64,000 bases of DNA from Paenibacillus phyllosphaerae (GTDB lineage: Bacteria; Bacillota; Bacilli; Paenibacillales; Paenibacillaceae). Position 1 is the stretch's first letter, and each line of letters opens with the position of its first letter. Under the pieces are notes generated by a model. It saw only the letters and a program-made list of their open reading frames with translations, did no database searches and was not told where the DNA came from. The DNA is taken from assembly GCF_014192105.1 (NCBI RefSeq), contig NZ_JACHXK010000002.1, positions 555,380-619,379 on the forward strand. The letters are read 5' to 3'. Below are positions 24,692 to 33,988 of this stretch, piece after piece. The translations under genes and the position numbers were made by a program.

Positions 24692-25942
24692 TCACGTCGT
24701 TGACCGCATGATCGGTTTCTCGTAATAGTCGCGGTACAAGGTTCGCGCCGATGCGCCAGGCCGCTCAAGTTCGTAGACGGAAGTGGCTTGTACATCCAAT
24801 GCCAAGTATGGATATGGCTCTGAGGCGTCGGCAGCGCTGAGAAGAACGGGCAGCTTAGCCTCCTTGCGCATGCGTCCGAGCAGCTTTCGTCCTTTGTCGT
24901 TAAAGCCGAGCACGCGAATGTACTGTACGCCGTTCTGCAGCCGTTCGCGGGTGAACGCTTGTTTCTGATGGCCTAGCAGCGCGGACAGCAAGGCGCGTTG
25001 GAGCTTGGTGCGCGTATATCTCTTTGTCTTCAACGACTCCAGCAGCACGTCGAATCGCAGCTCCGTCAACTTGGGCAGCGCGTGCTTGATTCGGTGCTCA
25101 AGGCCTTCGGTGATCTCATGTAGAAGGGCCAGTTCGGCTGCAGGCGTCGATACCAGACGATGGAATAGCGCCTTTTCATAGTGTTGCCAGCCCATCGGTT
25201 CAGGCCTTCCCGTAAACTCGCGCTCCAGTAGGGTGTAGGTGGTAAGGGGAACAAAAGGCTTGATATCAAGGAGCGTTCCGTCGCCGGTAAGAACCTTGCG
25301 GATGGCAGTAGCACTGGCTATTTGAGTGTCCGTTATGGTAGTCTGAGAATATCCCGCTTTTTCGCGTTTGATCGTATAGGGGACGATAGGCGATCGAAGA
25401 CGCTCCAAGGCGAGCAAGTAATGGAGGCCGAGCGTATTGTTCGGTTGTTCCAACGCAAACTCGGCCGCCTCTGGGTCGCCAAGGTCTGCCATGTACCGGC
25501 GTACCGCGCTGCTATAGGCTGCTGGGTAACTTTGCCCTTGCGATAATGCATCGTCGAGCATTTGCCGAAAATCTGGGGTTTCACTCGCCATGGCCTTGGC
25601 CACGCGTACAAGCGTATCGATCTCGCCGCTCTCGCTGCCGAAACAAAGCGTATCTACGACGCCTGTTGCGTCGAGCAGCTTGACTGCGCCATATGCGAAC
25701 CATTCTGCGGCTTGTGTGGAATAGGCAACCGGGAGTTCAATGACAAGGTCGCAGCCGCCGGCCAGCGCCATCTCCGCCCGCGTCCATTTGTCTGTGAGAG
25801 CAGGCTCGCCGCGCTGCAGGAAGTTGCCGCTCATGACCGCGACCACCGCGTCGCTTTGCGTTATTTTGACCGATTGCTGCAAATGATAAAAATGTCCATT
25901 ATGGAATGGATTGTATTCGACGATCAATCCGACGGTGCGCAC
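24692..25942 (-). CDS. tmcAL: tRNA(Met) cytidine acetate ligase
   Basis: A 416-residue HIGH-superfamily nucleotidyltransferase (YlbM/TmcAL), which makes N4-acetylcytidine at the wobble base of tRNA-Met from acetate and ATP. VRTVGLIVEYNPFHNGHFYHLQQS contains the HxGH motif, and DAVVAVMSGNFLQRGEP with CDLVIELPVAYSTQAAEWFAYGAV follow, as in the family. The start is the GTG at 25942, six bases after GGAGGG; a TTG at 25966 would only add eight residues. It is divergent from yceD with an inverted repeat between them. Confidence 0.92.
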   Translation of the reverse strand: MRTVGLIVEYNPFHNGHFYHLQQSVKITQSDAVVAVMSGNFLQRGEPALTDKWTRAEMALAGGCDLVIELPVAYSTQAAEWFAYGAVKLLDATGVVDTLCFGSESGEIDTLVRVAKAMASETPDFRQMLDDALSQGQSYPAAYSSAVRRYMADLGDPEAAEFALEQPNNTLGLHYLLALERLRSPIVPYTIKREKAGYSQTTITDTQIASATAIRKVLTGDGTLLDIKPFVPLTTYTLLEREFTGRPEPMGWQHYEKALFHRLVSTPAAELALLHEITEGLEHRIKHALPKLTELRFDVLLESLKTKRYTRTKLQRALLSALLGHQKQAFTRERLQNGVQYIRVLGFNDKGRKLLGRMRKEAKLPVLLSAADASEPYPYLALDVQATSVYELERPGASARTLYRDYYEKPIMRSTT

Positions 25943-25969
25943 AGACAGCCCTCCAAAGGTTTCCAAAGT

Positions 25970-25997
25970 ATTTTCACTATATCACGAGAGTGAAAAT
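25970..25997. repeat. 9-bp inverted repeat between tmcAL and yceD
   Basis: ATTTTCACT (25970-25978) and AGTGAAAAT (25989-25997) form a perfect inverted repeat with a 10-base spacer in the divergent promoter region. It touches the -35 box of yceD at 25999. An operator is plausible; the regulator is unknown. Confidence 0.55.
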
Positions 25998-25998
25998 G

Positions 25999-26028
25999 TT
26001 GACAAAATGAATTGAACGTCGATATAAT
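25999..26028 (+). promoter_or_regulatory. SigA promoter for yceD-rpmF
   Basis: TTGACA (25999-26004) and TATAAT (26023-26028) are both perfect, with 18-base spacing. Confidence 0.85.
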
Positions 26029-26054
26029 AATCTTTGTTTGTTTGGAGTGATCAT

Positions 26055-26564
26055 ATGGAGATTCATGTTCAGGAACTGGCATCCAAAGGAACGAAGACTC
26101 CGCTTCGTGCGAGTCTTGACACCAGCTGGTTAAAGGAAGTCCGCAAGGACGTTCTATCCTCTGGTCCGCTGGAAGTCGATCTGGTCACCTACGGCTTGGC
26201 CGGCACCGCTCATATCGAAGGGCAGTTGTCTATCGATGTCGAGCTTGCTTGCTCCCGCTGTCTGGAACCGGTGAAAGAAACAATCGTTGTTCCCTTTCAC
26301 GAGCGCTTCAAGCCTGCGGCCTCCAAGCATGGAGCCGAAGACGAGGAAGTTATCGTCGTCGAAGAGGACAAGGTTGAACTGGACCCGTTGTTTGAGGAGA
26401 ACATGCTTTTGGCGCTTCCGTTTACACCCATGTGTAGCGAAGATTGCAAGGGCTTATGTCACTCTTGCGGATCCAATTTGAACGAATCGGCATGCGGCTG
26501 TTCCACGGAACGCATTGATCCAAGGCTGGCCGCTTTGAAGGATTTATTCAAGGACAACAAGTAA
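26055..26564 (+). CDS. yceD: YceD/DUF177 protein
   Basis: A 169-residue DUF177 protein (YlbN in Bacillus). The paired Cys motifs are CSRCLEPV in the middle and CSEDCKGLCHSCGSNLNES plus CGC at the C-terminus, which probably bind zinc. Relatives lie next to rpmF in many bacteria and are linked to 23S rRNA or ribosome assembly. The start at 26055 has TTTGGAGTGA upstream and a strong promoter. It is co-transcribed with rpmF, 36 bases downstream. Confidence 0.9.
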   Translation: MEIHVQELASKGTKTPLRASLDTSWLKEVRKDVLSSGPLEVDLVTYGLAGTAHIEGQLSIDVELACSRCLEPVKETIVVPFHERFKPAASKHGAEDEEVIVVEEDKVELDPLFEENMLLALPFTPMCSEDCKGLCHSCGSNLNESACGCSTERIDPRLAALKDLFKDNK

Positions 26565-26600
26565 CGAACGTTACCGAATTCTGTGAAGGAGGTGGGAAAC

Positions 26601-26774
26601 ATGGCAGTACCACAACGAAGAACATCCAAAACCCGTCGTGACAAACGCCGTACGCATTTCAAACTTGCAGTACCGGGTATGGTGAAATGCGAACAGTGCG
26701 GAGAGCTTAAACTGGCTCACCGTGTATGCAAAGTTTGCGGCACGTATAAGGCGAGAGAGATCATTAAACAATAG
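26601..26774 (+). CDS. rpmF: 50S ribosomal protein L32
   Basis: A 57-residue L32. [17 protein letters not shown] is typical of the family, and the zinc ribbon has CEQC and CKVC pairs, so this is the zinc-binding (C+) form. An AAGGAGGTGGG site 5 bases ahead fixes the start at 26601. It is followed by a terminator before fapR. Confidence 0.97.
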   Translation: MAVPQRRTSKTRRDKRRTHFKLAVPGMVKCEQCGELKLAHRVCKVCGTYKAREIIKQ

Positions 26775-26788
26775 TTCTAACTTACAAG

Positions 26789-26824
26789 TAGTACTTCATC
26801 CCACGGTGAGGTGCTATTTTTTTT
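26789..26824 (+). terminator. Terminator after rpmF
   Basis: TAGTACTTCA (26789-26798) pairs with TGAGGTGCTA (26807-26816) with two G-U pairs, followed by eight T's. Confidence 0.9.
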
Positions 26825-26907
26825 GCCCAAAAACGCGTACTGAATCCGCCTGCCGGGAAGATGAGAAGCGAATGTCGTTGCGTCAGACGGTGTTCTTCTA
26901 TATACTG

Positions 26908-26925
26908 TTAGTACCAGGTTATAAT
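26908..26925 (+). promoter_or_regulatory. FapR operator overlapping the fapR/plsX/fab promoter
   Basis: TTAGTACCAGGTTATAA at 26908-26924 has the TTAGTACC half-site of FapR boxes and a mirrored partial half-site (GGTTATAA). It overlaps a TATAAT -10 box (26920-26925). FapR represses this operon in Firmicutes and is released by malonyl-CoA, so autoregulation fits. A -35 box is not clear. Confidence 0.75.
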
Positions 26926-27058
26926 AGCTGCTTGTAAGTTCGGCGGCAATGGATTGCGCGTTAACGCTAAGGGCGGCGCCTATCATGTCATCAGCTTCCT
27001 CGCAATCGTACGCCGCATGAGGCGATAGCATATACCCGGCTGAACAATTACAGCAAAG

Positions 27059-27658
27059 GTGGTGCGGGCCATCGAGCGCTTACCGAAGAGACAGCGGCAC
27101 CAGCAATTATCGAAGCTTATCGAAGAGAATCCGTTTATTACGGATCGCGAATTAACGAGACAACTTAAAGTAAGTATACAGACAGTAAGGCTTGACCGGA
27201 TGGAGCTTGGCATCCCGGAGCTTCGCGAGCGGCTAAAGCTCATGGCTGAACGGTCGTACGACGCCGTCAGATCGCTTCCGCTGCATGAAGTTATCGGCGA
27301 TATCGTGGATTTGCAGCTGGATAAGAGCGGCATCTCCATCTTCGAGATCCGGGATGAGCATGTCTTCTCGCGCACCGGGATTGCCCGCGGCCATCACGTA
27401 TTCGCGCAGGCGAACTCGCTGGCCGTCGCGGTCATTAACGATGAGATCGCGCTTACGGCGACGGCGGACATCCGCTTCGTACGTTCCGTGAAGCTGGGCG
27501 AGAAATGCATAGCCAAAGCCTATGTGAGGTCGATCTCCGGGGAGAAGAGCAAAGCGAAGGTGGAAGTATTCTCATACGTAGGGGACGAGATGGTGTTCCA
27601 AGGCCATTTTGTCATCTATCGGTCCGCTGGAGAGCCGATCATCGAAGGAGGGAACTGA
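27059..27658 (+). CDS. fapR: Fatty acid biosynthesis transcriptional regulator FapR
   Basis: A 199-residue FapR. The N-terminal HTH (about residues 25-50, [26 protein letters not shown]) is followed by a hot-dog domain that binds malonyl-CoA (from [21 protein letters not shown] to [12 protein letters not shown]). It represses phospholipid and fatty-acid genes until malonyl-CoA accumulates. The GTG at 27059, with AAAGG just before it, is the best start. A FapR box lies about 135 bases upstream. The operon continues with plsX, whose start follows two bases after the stop. Confidence 0.93.
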   Translation: MVRAIERLPKRQRHQQLSKLIEENPFITDRELTRQLKVSIQTVRLDRMELGIPELRERLKLMAERSYDAVRSLPLHEVIGDIVDLQLDKSGISIFEIRDEHVFSRTGIARGHHVFAQANSLAVAVINDEIALTATADIRFVRSVKLGEKCIAKAYVRSISGEKSKAKVEVFSYVGDEMVFQGHFVIYRSAGEPIIEGGN

Positions 27659-27659
27659 C

Positions 27660-28649
27660 ATGCGGATCGCAATCGATGCCATGGGAGGAGATCACGCTCC
27701 GTCCCAGATTGTGCTCGGCGCGTTGCAAGCGGCCAAGGAATGGCCGGATACGCATTTGCTGCTCGTCGGCGATACACAGCAGATTGAAGCGGCGATGGGC
27801 GGGAATAAGCCGTCCAATGTGGAAATTATACATACGGATGATGTAATTGGCCCGGATGATGAACCGGTTCGGGCGGTCAGACGGAAGAAAGGCGCGTCCA
27901 TGGTCGTTGCCGGCAATCTCGTCCGGGAAGGCAAGGCGGCTGCTATGCTGTCCGCTGGCAACACCGGGGCGCTTATGACGACGGGGCTCCTAATCGTTGG
28001 CCGGATTGAAGGGATCGAGCGTCCGGCGCTTGCGCCGATGCTGCCGACGATGGATGATGTGGGCATGCTTGCGCTCGATCTTGGCGCGAACATGGACGCG
28101 AAGCCGGAGCATCTGCTCCAATATGCCATCATGGGCAGTATCTACCGGACGAAGGTTCACGGCATGAGCAATCCTCGCGTCGGCCTTCTGAACGTGGGCA
28201 CGGAAGCGATGAAGGGCAATGAGTTGACGAAAGCGGCATTCGAGCTCCTTCAGAACGCGCCGATCAACTTTATCGGCAACGTCGAATCTCGCGATGTGCT
28301 GCTGCGCAACTGCGACGTGCTGATCTGCGACGGTTTTGCCGGGAATATTATGCTCAAATCGATGGAAGGGACGGCGACGGTCGTCATGCGCAGCGTGCGC
28401 GACGCGTTGACGAGCTCCCTTCTGACGAAGATTGCCGCTCTGCTGGTGAAGCCTAAGCTGCAATCGCTGCGTGCGAAGATGGATTATAAAGAGCATGGCG
28501 CAGGTCCGCTTCTCGGCGTGAACGGGCTCGTGCTCAAGTGTCACGGATCGTCCAACGACGTCGCCGTGAAGAACGCGGTTGGGAAAGCGCGTATCGCGAT
28601 TCAGAACAAGCTCGTGGAGTCGATCGCAACGGAATTCAGCAGGAAGTGA
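27660..28649 (+). CDS. plsX: Phosphate acyltransferase PlsX
   Basis: A 329-residue PlsX, which turns acyl-ACP plus phosphate into acyl-phosphate, the first step of phosphatidic-acid synthesis with PlsY. MRIAIDAMGGDHAPSQIVLGAL is diagnostic, and the C-terminal EHGAGPLLGVNGLVLKCHGSSN is conserved. The start at 27660 has GGAGGG upstream. It sits between fapR and fabH, as in many FapR operons. Confidence 0.96.
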   Translation: MRIAIDAMGGDHAPSQIVLGALQAAKEWPDTHLLLVGDTQQIEAAMGGNKPSNVEIIHTDDVIGPDDEPVRAVRRKKGASMVVAGNLVREGKAAAMLSAGNTGALMTTGLLIVGRIEGIERPALAPMLPTMDDVGMLALDLGANMDAKPEHLLQYAIMGSIYRTKVHGMSNPRVGLLNVGTEAMKGNELTKAAFELLQNAPINFIGNVESRDVLLRNCDVLICDGFAGNIMLKSMEGTATVVMRSVRDALTSSLLTKIAALLVKPKLQSLRAKMDYKEHGAGPLLGVNGLVLKCHGSSNDVAVKNAVGKARIAIQNKLVESIATEFSRK

Positions 28650-28658
28650 GTGGGTCAG

Positions 28659-29645
28659 ATGCAATTATTGCCAGTAGGTATTATTGGAACCGGTAAATAT
28701 GTGCCTGAGCGGGTGCTGACCAATCAGGAACTTGAGCAAATGGTGGAAACGAATGACGAATGGATCGTCACGCGTACAGGTATCCGGGAGAGGAGAATCG
28801 CTTCGGCTGAGCAAGCGACGAGCGATTTGGCCCTCCATGCTTCGCAGCAGGCGCTGCAAGCGGCCGGCATAACGGCGGAAGATCTGGATCTTATCATCGT
28901 GGCGACGATTACGCCGGATATGTTCTTCCCTTCGACGGCGTGCCTGCTGCAAGAGAAGCTCGGCGCTAAGAAGGCGGCGGCGTTCGATCTGTCCGCAGCG
29001 TGCTCCGGGTTCATTTATGGCTTGGCCACGGCTTCGAACATGATCGCGACAGGCATGTATAAACATGTGCTCGTCGTTGGCGCAGAATGCTTATCGCGCA
29101 TCACGGACTACACCGACCGCAACACATGTATTCTGTTCGGAGATGGAGCGGGGGCAGTCGTGCTAGGCGAAGTGCCGGCAGGACGCGGTTTCCAATCGTT
29201 CGAGCTCGGCGCGGACGGCAGCGGCGGCGAACTGTTGAAAGTGTGCGGCGGCGGATCGCGTATGCCATCATCCAAGGAATCGATCGATTCCAAGTCTCAT
29301 TTTATTTACATGGCAGGCAACGATGTATTCAAATTCGCCGTTCGCATTATGGGCAGCGCAGCTGAAGAGGCGCTCCGCAAAGCGGGCATGGAAAAGAGCG
29401 AGATCGATCTGCTCGTGCCGCATCAGGCGAATATCCGGATCATTCAGTCGGCGCTGAACCGTCTGAATTTGCCGGAAGAGAAATGCATGATCAACCTGAA
29501 CAAATACGGCAATGTATCGGCAGCGTCCATCCCGATCGCGCTCGCGGAAGCGGTGGAAGAAGGCCGAGTCCAAGAAGGAAACCGCCTGGTGCTCGTCGGC
29601 TTCGGCGGAGGACTCACATGGGGAGCTAGCGTGCTCGTCTGGTAA
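28659..29645 (+). CDS. fabH: 3-oxoacyl-ACP synthase III
   Basis: A 328-residue KASIII, which condenses acyl-CoA primer with malonyl-ACP to start fatty-acid chains. The catalytic Cys is in LSAACSGFIYGLATAS, the His in LLVPHQANIRIIQ and the Asn in LNKYGNVSAASIPIALAE. The GGAAGTGAG site before the ATG at 28659 is better placed than for the GTG at 28650. It is in the plsX-fabH-fabD-fabG order, unlike B. subtilis, where fabHA is with fabF elsewhere. Confidence 0.95.
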   Translation: MQLLPVGIIGTGKYVPERVLTNQELEQMVETNDEWIVTRTGIRERRIASAEQATSDLALHASQQALQAAGITAEDLDLIIVATITPDMFFPSTACLLQEKLGAKKAAAFDLSAACSGFIYGLATASNMIATGMYKHVLVVGAECLSRITDYTDRNTCILFGDGAGAVVLGEVPAGRGFQSFELGADGSGGELLKVCGGGSRMPSSKESIDSKSHFIYMAGNDVFKFAVRIMGSAAEEALRKAGMEKSEIDLLVPHQANIRIIQSALNRLNLPEEKCMINLNKYGNVSAASIPIALAEAVEEGRVQEGNRLVLVGFGGGLTWGASVLVW

Positions 29646-29705
29646 TTGTTTCTTGCGCTCGGCTCGGTTAGCCGTGGTACATTGAACCTTATGGAGGTTG
29701 CTAGA

Positions 29706-30632
29706 ATGGGTAAAATTGCGTTTGTTTTCCCGGGCCAGGGCGCACAGTCCGTCGGCATGGGCAAGGATGCTTACGAACAGATCGAAGCGTCGCGCGCCAT
29801 TGTTGACCGTGCGGATGAGGCGCTCGGCTTCAAGATAAGCGATATTATTTTTGAAGGTCCGGACGAAGTCCTGAAGCAGACGGTCAATACGCAGCCGGCT
29901 TTGCTGACGATCAGCGTTGCGCTCCTTGAGGCGTTTAAGGCCAAAGGAATCGCCCCTGATTATGTAGCCGGACACAGTCTGGGCGAATACAGCGCGCTTG
30001 TCGCAGCCGGAGTTCTGTCGTTCGAAGACGCGGTTCGTGCCGTGCGATCGCGCGGCGAATTCATGGAACAGGCTGTTCCAGGCGGCCAAGGCGCCATGGC
30101 GGCTGTGCTTGGCGCTGAGCGCGAGGCGCTCGCTAATCTGTGCAGCGCTGTGAGCGGCGATGTTGGATCCGTTGAGTTGGCCAACGTGAACTGTCCGGGG
30201 CAGATCGTCATTTCCGGTACGGCAGAAGGGGTACAAGCTGTAGTCGAGCGCGGCAAAGAGGCGGGCGCCAAACGCGTCATTCCGCTCGAGGTTAGCGGTC
30301 CTTTCCATTCTTCGCTCATGAAGCCTGCGGCGGATCGTCTTGGCGCTGTGCTGGAAGGCTTGTCGTTAGCGGATGCCACGATTCCGGTTATCGCGAACGT
30401 CACGGCGCGTCCCGTTACAGATAAGGACCAGATTCGCACGCTTCTCGCTGAGCAAGTGTATTCGCCTGTGCTCTGGGAAGACAGCATCCGCTATCTGATT
30501 GAGCAAGGCGTCGATACCTTCTACGAAATCGGCAGCGGCACGGTACTGGCTGGCTTGATCAAGAAAATCGACAAGACGGTTACCGTTGTTGCGGTCAATA
30601 ACGTTTCCGCATTGGAAGCTGTAACGGCCTAA
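29706..30632 (+). CDS. fabD: Malonyl CoA-acyl carrier protein transacylase
   Basis: A 308-residue FabD, which loads malonyl groups onto [34 protein letters not shown] (catalytic Ser) and GPFHSSLM (catalytic His) are all present. The start at 29706 has TGGAGGTT upstream; the longer frame from 29646 has no support. It lies in the FapR operon. Confidence 0.96.
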   Translation: MGKIAFVFPGQGAQSVGMGKDAYEQIEASRAIVDRADEALGFKISDIIFEGPDEVLKQTVNTQPALLTISVALLEAFKAKGIAPDYVAGHSLGEYSALVAAGVLSFEDAVRAVRSRGEFMEQAVPGGQGAMAAVLGAEREALANLCSAVSGDVGSVELANVNCPGQIVISGTAEGVQAVVERGKEAGAKRVIPLEVSGPFHSSLMKPAADRLGAVLEGLSLADATIPVIANVTARPVTDKDQIRTLLAEQVYSPVLWEDSIRYLIEQGVDTFYEIGSGTVLAGLIKKIDKTVTVVAVNNVSALEAVTA

Positions 30633-30664
30633 GTACGGTATACTGGATAGAAAGGGGTACGGCT

Positions 30665-31414
30665 ATGTTTGCATCCTTGACAGGAAAAACGGCACTCGTA
30701 ACGGGTGCGTCGCGCGGTATTGGCCGTGCGATCGCCATTGCGCTGGCGGAAGCTGGCGCTGACGTGGCGATCAACTACGCCGGCAGCGAATCCGCGGCGG
30801 CTGAGACGGCGCAAGCTGTAGAGGCGCTCGGCAGACGCTCGTTGCTGCTGAAAGCCAACGTAGGCAAGGCGGATGAGTTCGAAGCGATGGTCAAGCAAGT
30901 GATCGAGACGTTCGGCACGATCGATATTCTCGTGAACAATGCCGGCATCACGCGCGATAATCTGATCATGCGCATGAAGGAAGAAGAATTCGACGATGTC
31001 ATCAACACGAACCTCAAGGGCGTGTTTAACGGCATTAAATCGGTTACGCGACAAATGATGAAGCAGCGCTCCGGCCGGATCATCAATATTTCGTCCGTCG
31101 TCGGTGTGCTCGGCAATCCTGGGCAGGCTAATTACGTCGCGGCCAAAGCCGGCGTCATCGGCTTGACCAAGTCGTCTGCGCGGGAACTGGCTTCGAGGGG
31201 CATTACGGTCAATTGCGTAGCGCCTGGCTTTATCCAGACCGATATGACGGACAAGCTGCCTGAAGAGGCAAAGGCGAAGCTGTCTGAAGGGATCCCGCTC
31301 GCTCGCTTGGGCGCGCCAGAGGATATCGCGAACGCGGTCCGTTTCCTGGCTTCTGACTCGGCCTCTTACATGACGGGCCAGACTATCCATGTTGACGGCG
31401 GCATGTACATGTAA
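30665..31414 (+). CDS. fabG: 3-oxoacyl-ACP reductase
   Basis: A 249-residue classical short-chain dehydrogenase, NADPH-dependent ketoacyl-ACP reductase. It has [12 protein letters not shown] (cofactor loop), [10 protein letters not shown], the Ser/Tyr/Lys catalytic set in INISSVVG...[15 protein letters not shown], and the C-terminal [19 protein letters not shown] precedes the ATG. It is a co-transcribed part of the fab cluster. Confidence 0.96.
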   Translation: MFASLTGKTALVTGASRGIGRAIAIALAEAGADVAINYAGSESAAAETAQAVEALGRRSLLLKANVGKADEFEAMVKQVIETFGTIDILVNNAGITRDNLIMRMKEEEFDDVINTNLKGVFNGIKSVTRQMMKQRSGRIINISSVVGVLGNPGQANYVAAKAGVIGLTKSSARELASRGITVNCVAPGFIQTDMTDKLPEEAKAKLSEGIPLARLGAPEDIANAVRFLASDSASYMTGQTIHVDGGMYM

Positions 31415-31465
31415 TAGGCTTGTAGAGCCGAAGTAACCGCTTGCGGACGCAGCCGTTGCAACGTA

Positions 31466-31494
31466 TGGCAATTTGTCCTCAATTCTCGTATAAT
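31466..31494 (+). promoter_or_regulatory. Internal promoter for acpP
   Basis: TGGCAA (31466-31471) and TATAAT (31489-31494) with 17-base spacing lie in the fabG-acpP gap, which would boost acpP expression. Confidence 0.5.
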
Positions 31495-31515
31495 ACTTTG
31501 GAGGAGGTGAACCGG

Positions 31516-31749
31516 ATGTCCGATGTATTGGAACGTGTGAAGCGCATCGTTATCGACCGCCTTGGCGTTGACGAATCTGAAGTTACGCTTGAAGCGTCGT
31601 TTAAAGACGACCTCGGCGCTGACTCTCTTGACGTCGTTGAACTCGTCATGGAGCTGGAAGATGAATTCGATATGGAAATCTCTGATGAAGATGCAGAGAA
31701 AATCACCAGTGTGGGAGAGGTAGTTAACTACATACAATCTCATACGTAA
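31516..31749 (+). CDS. acpP: Acyl carrier protein
   Basis: A 77-residue ACP. The phosphopantetheine Ser is in [20 protein letters not shown]. The protein is acidic and all-helical and carries growing acyl chains for FabH, FabD, FabG and FabF. An excellent GGAGGAGGTGAACC site precedes the ATG. It lies between fabG and fabF. Confidence 0.98.
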   Translation: MSDVLERVKRIVIDRLGVDESEVTLEASFKDDLGADSLDVVELVMELEDEFDMEISDEDAEKITSVGEVVNYIQSHT

Positions 31750-31758
31750 TGTTTGGAC

Positions 31759-31784
31759 AAGTCCCGTTTTAACCGACGGGACTT
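31759..31784 (+). terminator. Weak terminator or attenuator after acpP
   Basis: AAGTCCCGT (31759-31767) and ACGGGACTT (31776-31784) form a perfect 9-bp stem, but the tail is C/T mixed. It would let part of the transcription reach fabF. Confidence 0.5.
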
Positions 31785-31894
31785 CTCTCCTTGTTACGCC
31801 TATTTTTGGTGGACTTACATGAAGCAAGCGCTTGAAGCGATTTTTATAGATTCTAGATGGTTTGTTACCATACGTTTTATTCGAGGTGAACAGT

Positions 31895-33136
31895 ATGAAG
31901 CAAAGAGTCGTTGTTACAGGCATGGGAGTGATGACAGCGCTCGGCTCCGAGTTGCAGCAGTTCTGGGGTAACCTGATGGAGGGCAAGTCCGGCGTTTCGC
32001 ATATTGAGGCGTTCGATGTCTCCGAGTACCCGACGCAGATCGCTGCGGAAGTGAAGAATTTCAACCCGGAAGATTACGGGATCGATAAGAAAGAAGCGCG
32101 CCGCATGGACCGTTTCGTGCAATTCGCGGTCGTAGCCAGCCAGGCAGCGATCAAGGATGCGAATCTGGTCATTGGCGAGCAAGTCGACGCGGAGCGCGTC
32201 GGCGTTATGATCGGATCGGGCATCGGCGGACTAGGAACATGGGAAGATCAGCATAATATTCTGCTCGAGAAAGGCCCTAAGCGGGTCAGCCCATTCTTCA
32301 TTCCGATGATGATCGCCAATATGGCTTCTGGCCAAGTGTCGATGGCAACCGGCGCCAAAGGTCCGAACAGCACGGCGGTTACCGCTTGTGCGACCGGAAC
32401 GCATTCCATTGGCGATTCCTACAAAATGATTCAGCGCGGCGATGCGGACGTCATGATCTGCGGCGGTGCGGAAGCAACGATCCGGCCTACGGGTCTTGCG
32501 GGCTTCTGCTCGATGCGCGCGATGTCTACGCGCAATGATGAGCCTCATAAGGCGAGCCGCCCGTTCGATACAGGCCGCGACGGCTTCGTCATGGGTGAAG
32601 GTTCGGGCGTGCTCGTGCTTGAATCGCTGGAGCATGCGCAGAAGCGCGGCGCTCAGATTTATGCCGAAGTAATCGGCTACGGGATGAGCGGCGACGCGCA
32701 TCATATGACCGAGCCGGACCCGGATGGCGCTGCACGTTGCATGATTCGCGCGTTGAAGGACAGCGGACTTGAGCCGTCGGAAATCGATTATATCAATGCG
32801 CATGGCACTTCGACGCCGGTAGGCGACAAATCGGAGACCACCGCGATTAAGAAGGCGTTCGGCGAGCATGCCTATAAGCTTGCCGTCAGCTCGACCAAAT
32901 CGATGACAGGCCATCTGCTCGGCGCAGCAGGCGGCGTTGAAGCCGTCATTCTTGGTCTGACATTGCGCAATGGGATGATCCCGCCGACGATCAACCTAGA
33001 GAATCAAGATCCGGAATGCGACCTGGATTACGTGCCGAATAAGCCGCGTCAAGCGGATGTTCGCATCGCGCTCTCCAACTCGTTCGGATTCGGTGGACAC
33101 AATGCAACGATCATCCTCAAGAAATATGAAGCATGA
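31895..33136 (+). CDS. fabF: 3-oxoacyl-ACP synthase II
   Basis: A 413-residue KASII for chain elongation with malonyl-ACP. The catalytic Cys is in [20 protein letters not shown], with His residues in [12 protein letters not shown] and [15 protein letters not shown]. The N-terminal [18 protein letters not shown] is typical. GAGGTGA precedes the ATG at 31895. Its 3' end overlaps rnc by 11 bases. Confidence 0.97.
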   Translation: MKQRVVVTGMGVMTALGSELQQFWGNLMEGKSGVSHIEAFDVSEYPTQIAAEVKNFNPEDYGIDKKEARRMDRFVQFAVVASQAAIKDANLVIGEQVDAERVGVMIGSGIGGLGTWEDQHNILLEKGPKRVSPFFIPMMIANMASGQVSMATGAKGPNSTAVTACATGTHSIGDSYKMIQRGDADVMICGGAEATIRPTGLAGFCSMRAMSTRNDEPHKASRPFDTGRDGFVMGEGSGVLVLESLEHAQKRGAQIYAEVIGYGMSGDAHHMTEPDPDGAARCMIRALKDSGLEPSEIDYINAHGTSTPVGDKSETTAIKKAFGEHAYKLAVSSTKSMTGHLLGAAGGVEAVILGLTLRNGMIPPTINLENQDPECDLDYVPNKPRQADVRIALSNSFGFGGHNATIILKKYEA

Positions 33137-33824
33137 ACCGTTTGAGGAGCTGCAGGAAAGACTGCAGCTCCGGTTCCGCAAACCGCGCCTGCTCCGGCAG
33201 GCCTTTACCCATACTTCCTATGTGAACGAACACCGTAAGAGCAGCTCCGAGCATAATGAGCGCTTGGAGTTTCTGGGGGACGCGGTCCTTCAGCTCACGG
33301 TTTCTGAATATTTGTACCGGACGTTCCCAGAACGGCCGGAGGGACAGCTGACTCGCATGCGGGCTTCGATCGTGTGCGAGCCGTCGCTGGCGCGGTTTGC
33401 GGAAATGTTGGAGCTTGGCGCTCATGTTCTGCTCGGCCGCGGGGAAGAGCAGTTGGGCGGGCGCGGGCGCCAAGCGCTGCTGGCTGACCTGTTCGAGTCG
33501 TTCGTCGGCGCGATATATCTCGATCAGGGGCTTGAAACGGTTCAATCATTTTTGAAGACGCACATGTTCCCGTATATCGACGGCGACGGCGGTTTGCTTG
33601 TCAAAGACTACAAGTCGATGCTGCAGGAGCGTGCGCAGCATCATAGCCTGGGTCCAATCGAATACCGGATCGCCGAGGAACGCGGCCCTGCGCATGACCG
33701 TGAATTCGTCGCTGAGGTTCTGATAAGCGAGCGGGTGCTCGGCTCAGGTGTTGGACGTACGAAGAAAGAAGCGGAGCAGCAGGCTGCTGCAGAAGCATGG
33801 CGCAAGCTTACGAGCGAAGCTTAA
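33126..33824 (+). CDS. rnc: Ribonuclease III
   Basis: A 232-residue RNase III that cuts double-stranded RNA, including rRNA precursors and toxin/antitoxin duplexes. The signature is [22 protein letters not shown], and the C-terminal dsRNA-binding domain (about 160-230, [28 protein letters not shown]) follows. The ATG at 33126 overlaps fabF by 11 bases and has only a weak site, so translation is probably coupled. smc follows after a terminator, so smc has its own promoter. Confidence 0.95.
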   Translation: MKHEPFEELQERLQLRFRKPRLLRQAFTHTSYVNEHRKSSSEHNERLEFLGDAVLQLTVSEYLYRTFPERPEGQLTRMRASIVCEPSLARFAEMLELGAHVLLGRGEEQLGGRGRQALLADLFESFVGAIYLDQGLETVQSFLKTHMFPYIDGDGGLLVKDYKSMLQERAQHHSLGPIEYRIAEERGPAHDREFVAEVLISERVLGSGVGRTKKEAEQQAAAEAWRKLTSEA

Positions 33825-33852
33825 CGCTTCGACATATAGCCAGATGGTAAGG

Positions 33853-33884
33853 ATCCCGGTTGCTGCTTGCAGACCGGGATTTTT
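33853..33884 (+). terminator. Terminator between rnc and smc
   Basis: ATCCCGGT (33853-33860) and ACCGGGAT (33873-33880) form a perfect stem with a 12-base loop, followed by TTTT. Confidence 0.85.
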
Positions 33885-33988
33885 GTTGCTGGAAGCAGGG
33901 TGGCCTGGTGACGTGACTGCAAGGATTTAGGTCAATGTCCTTTTAAGGCATCTATGGTACAATAATCGTTGAGGTGAAGGTCAAAGCT

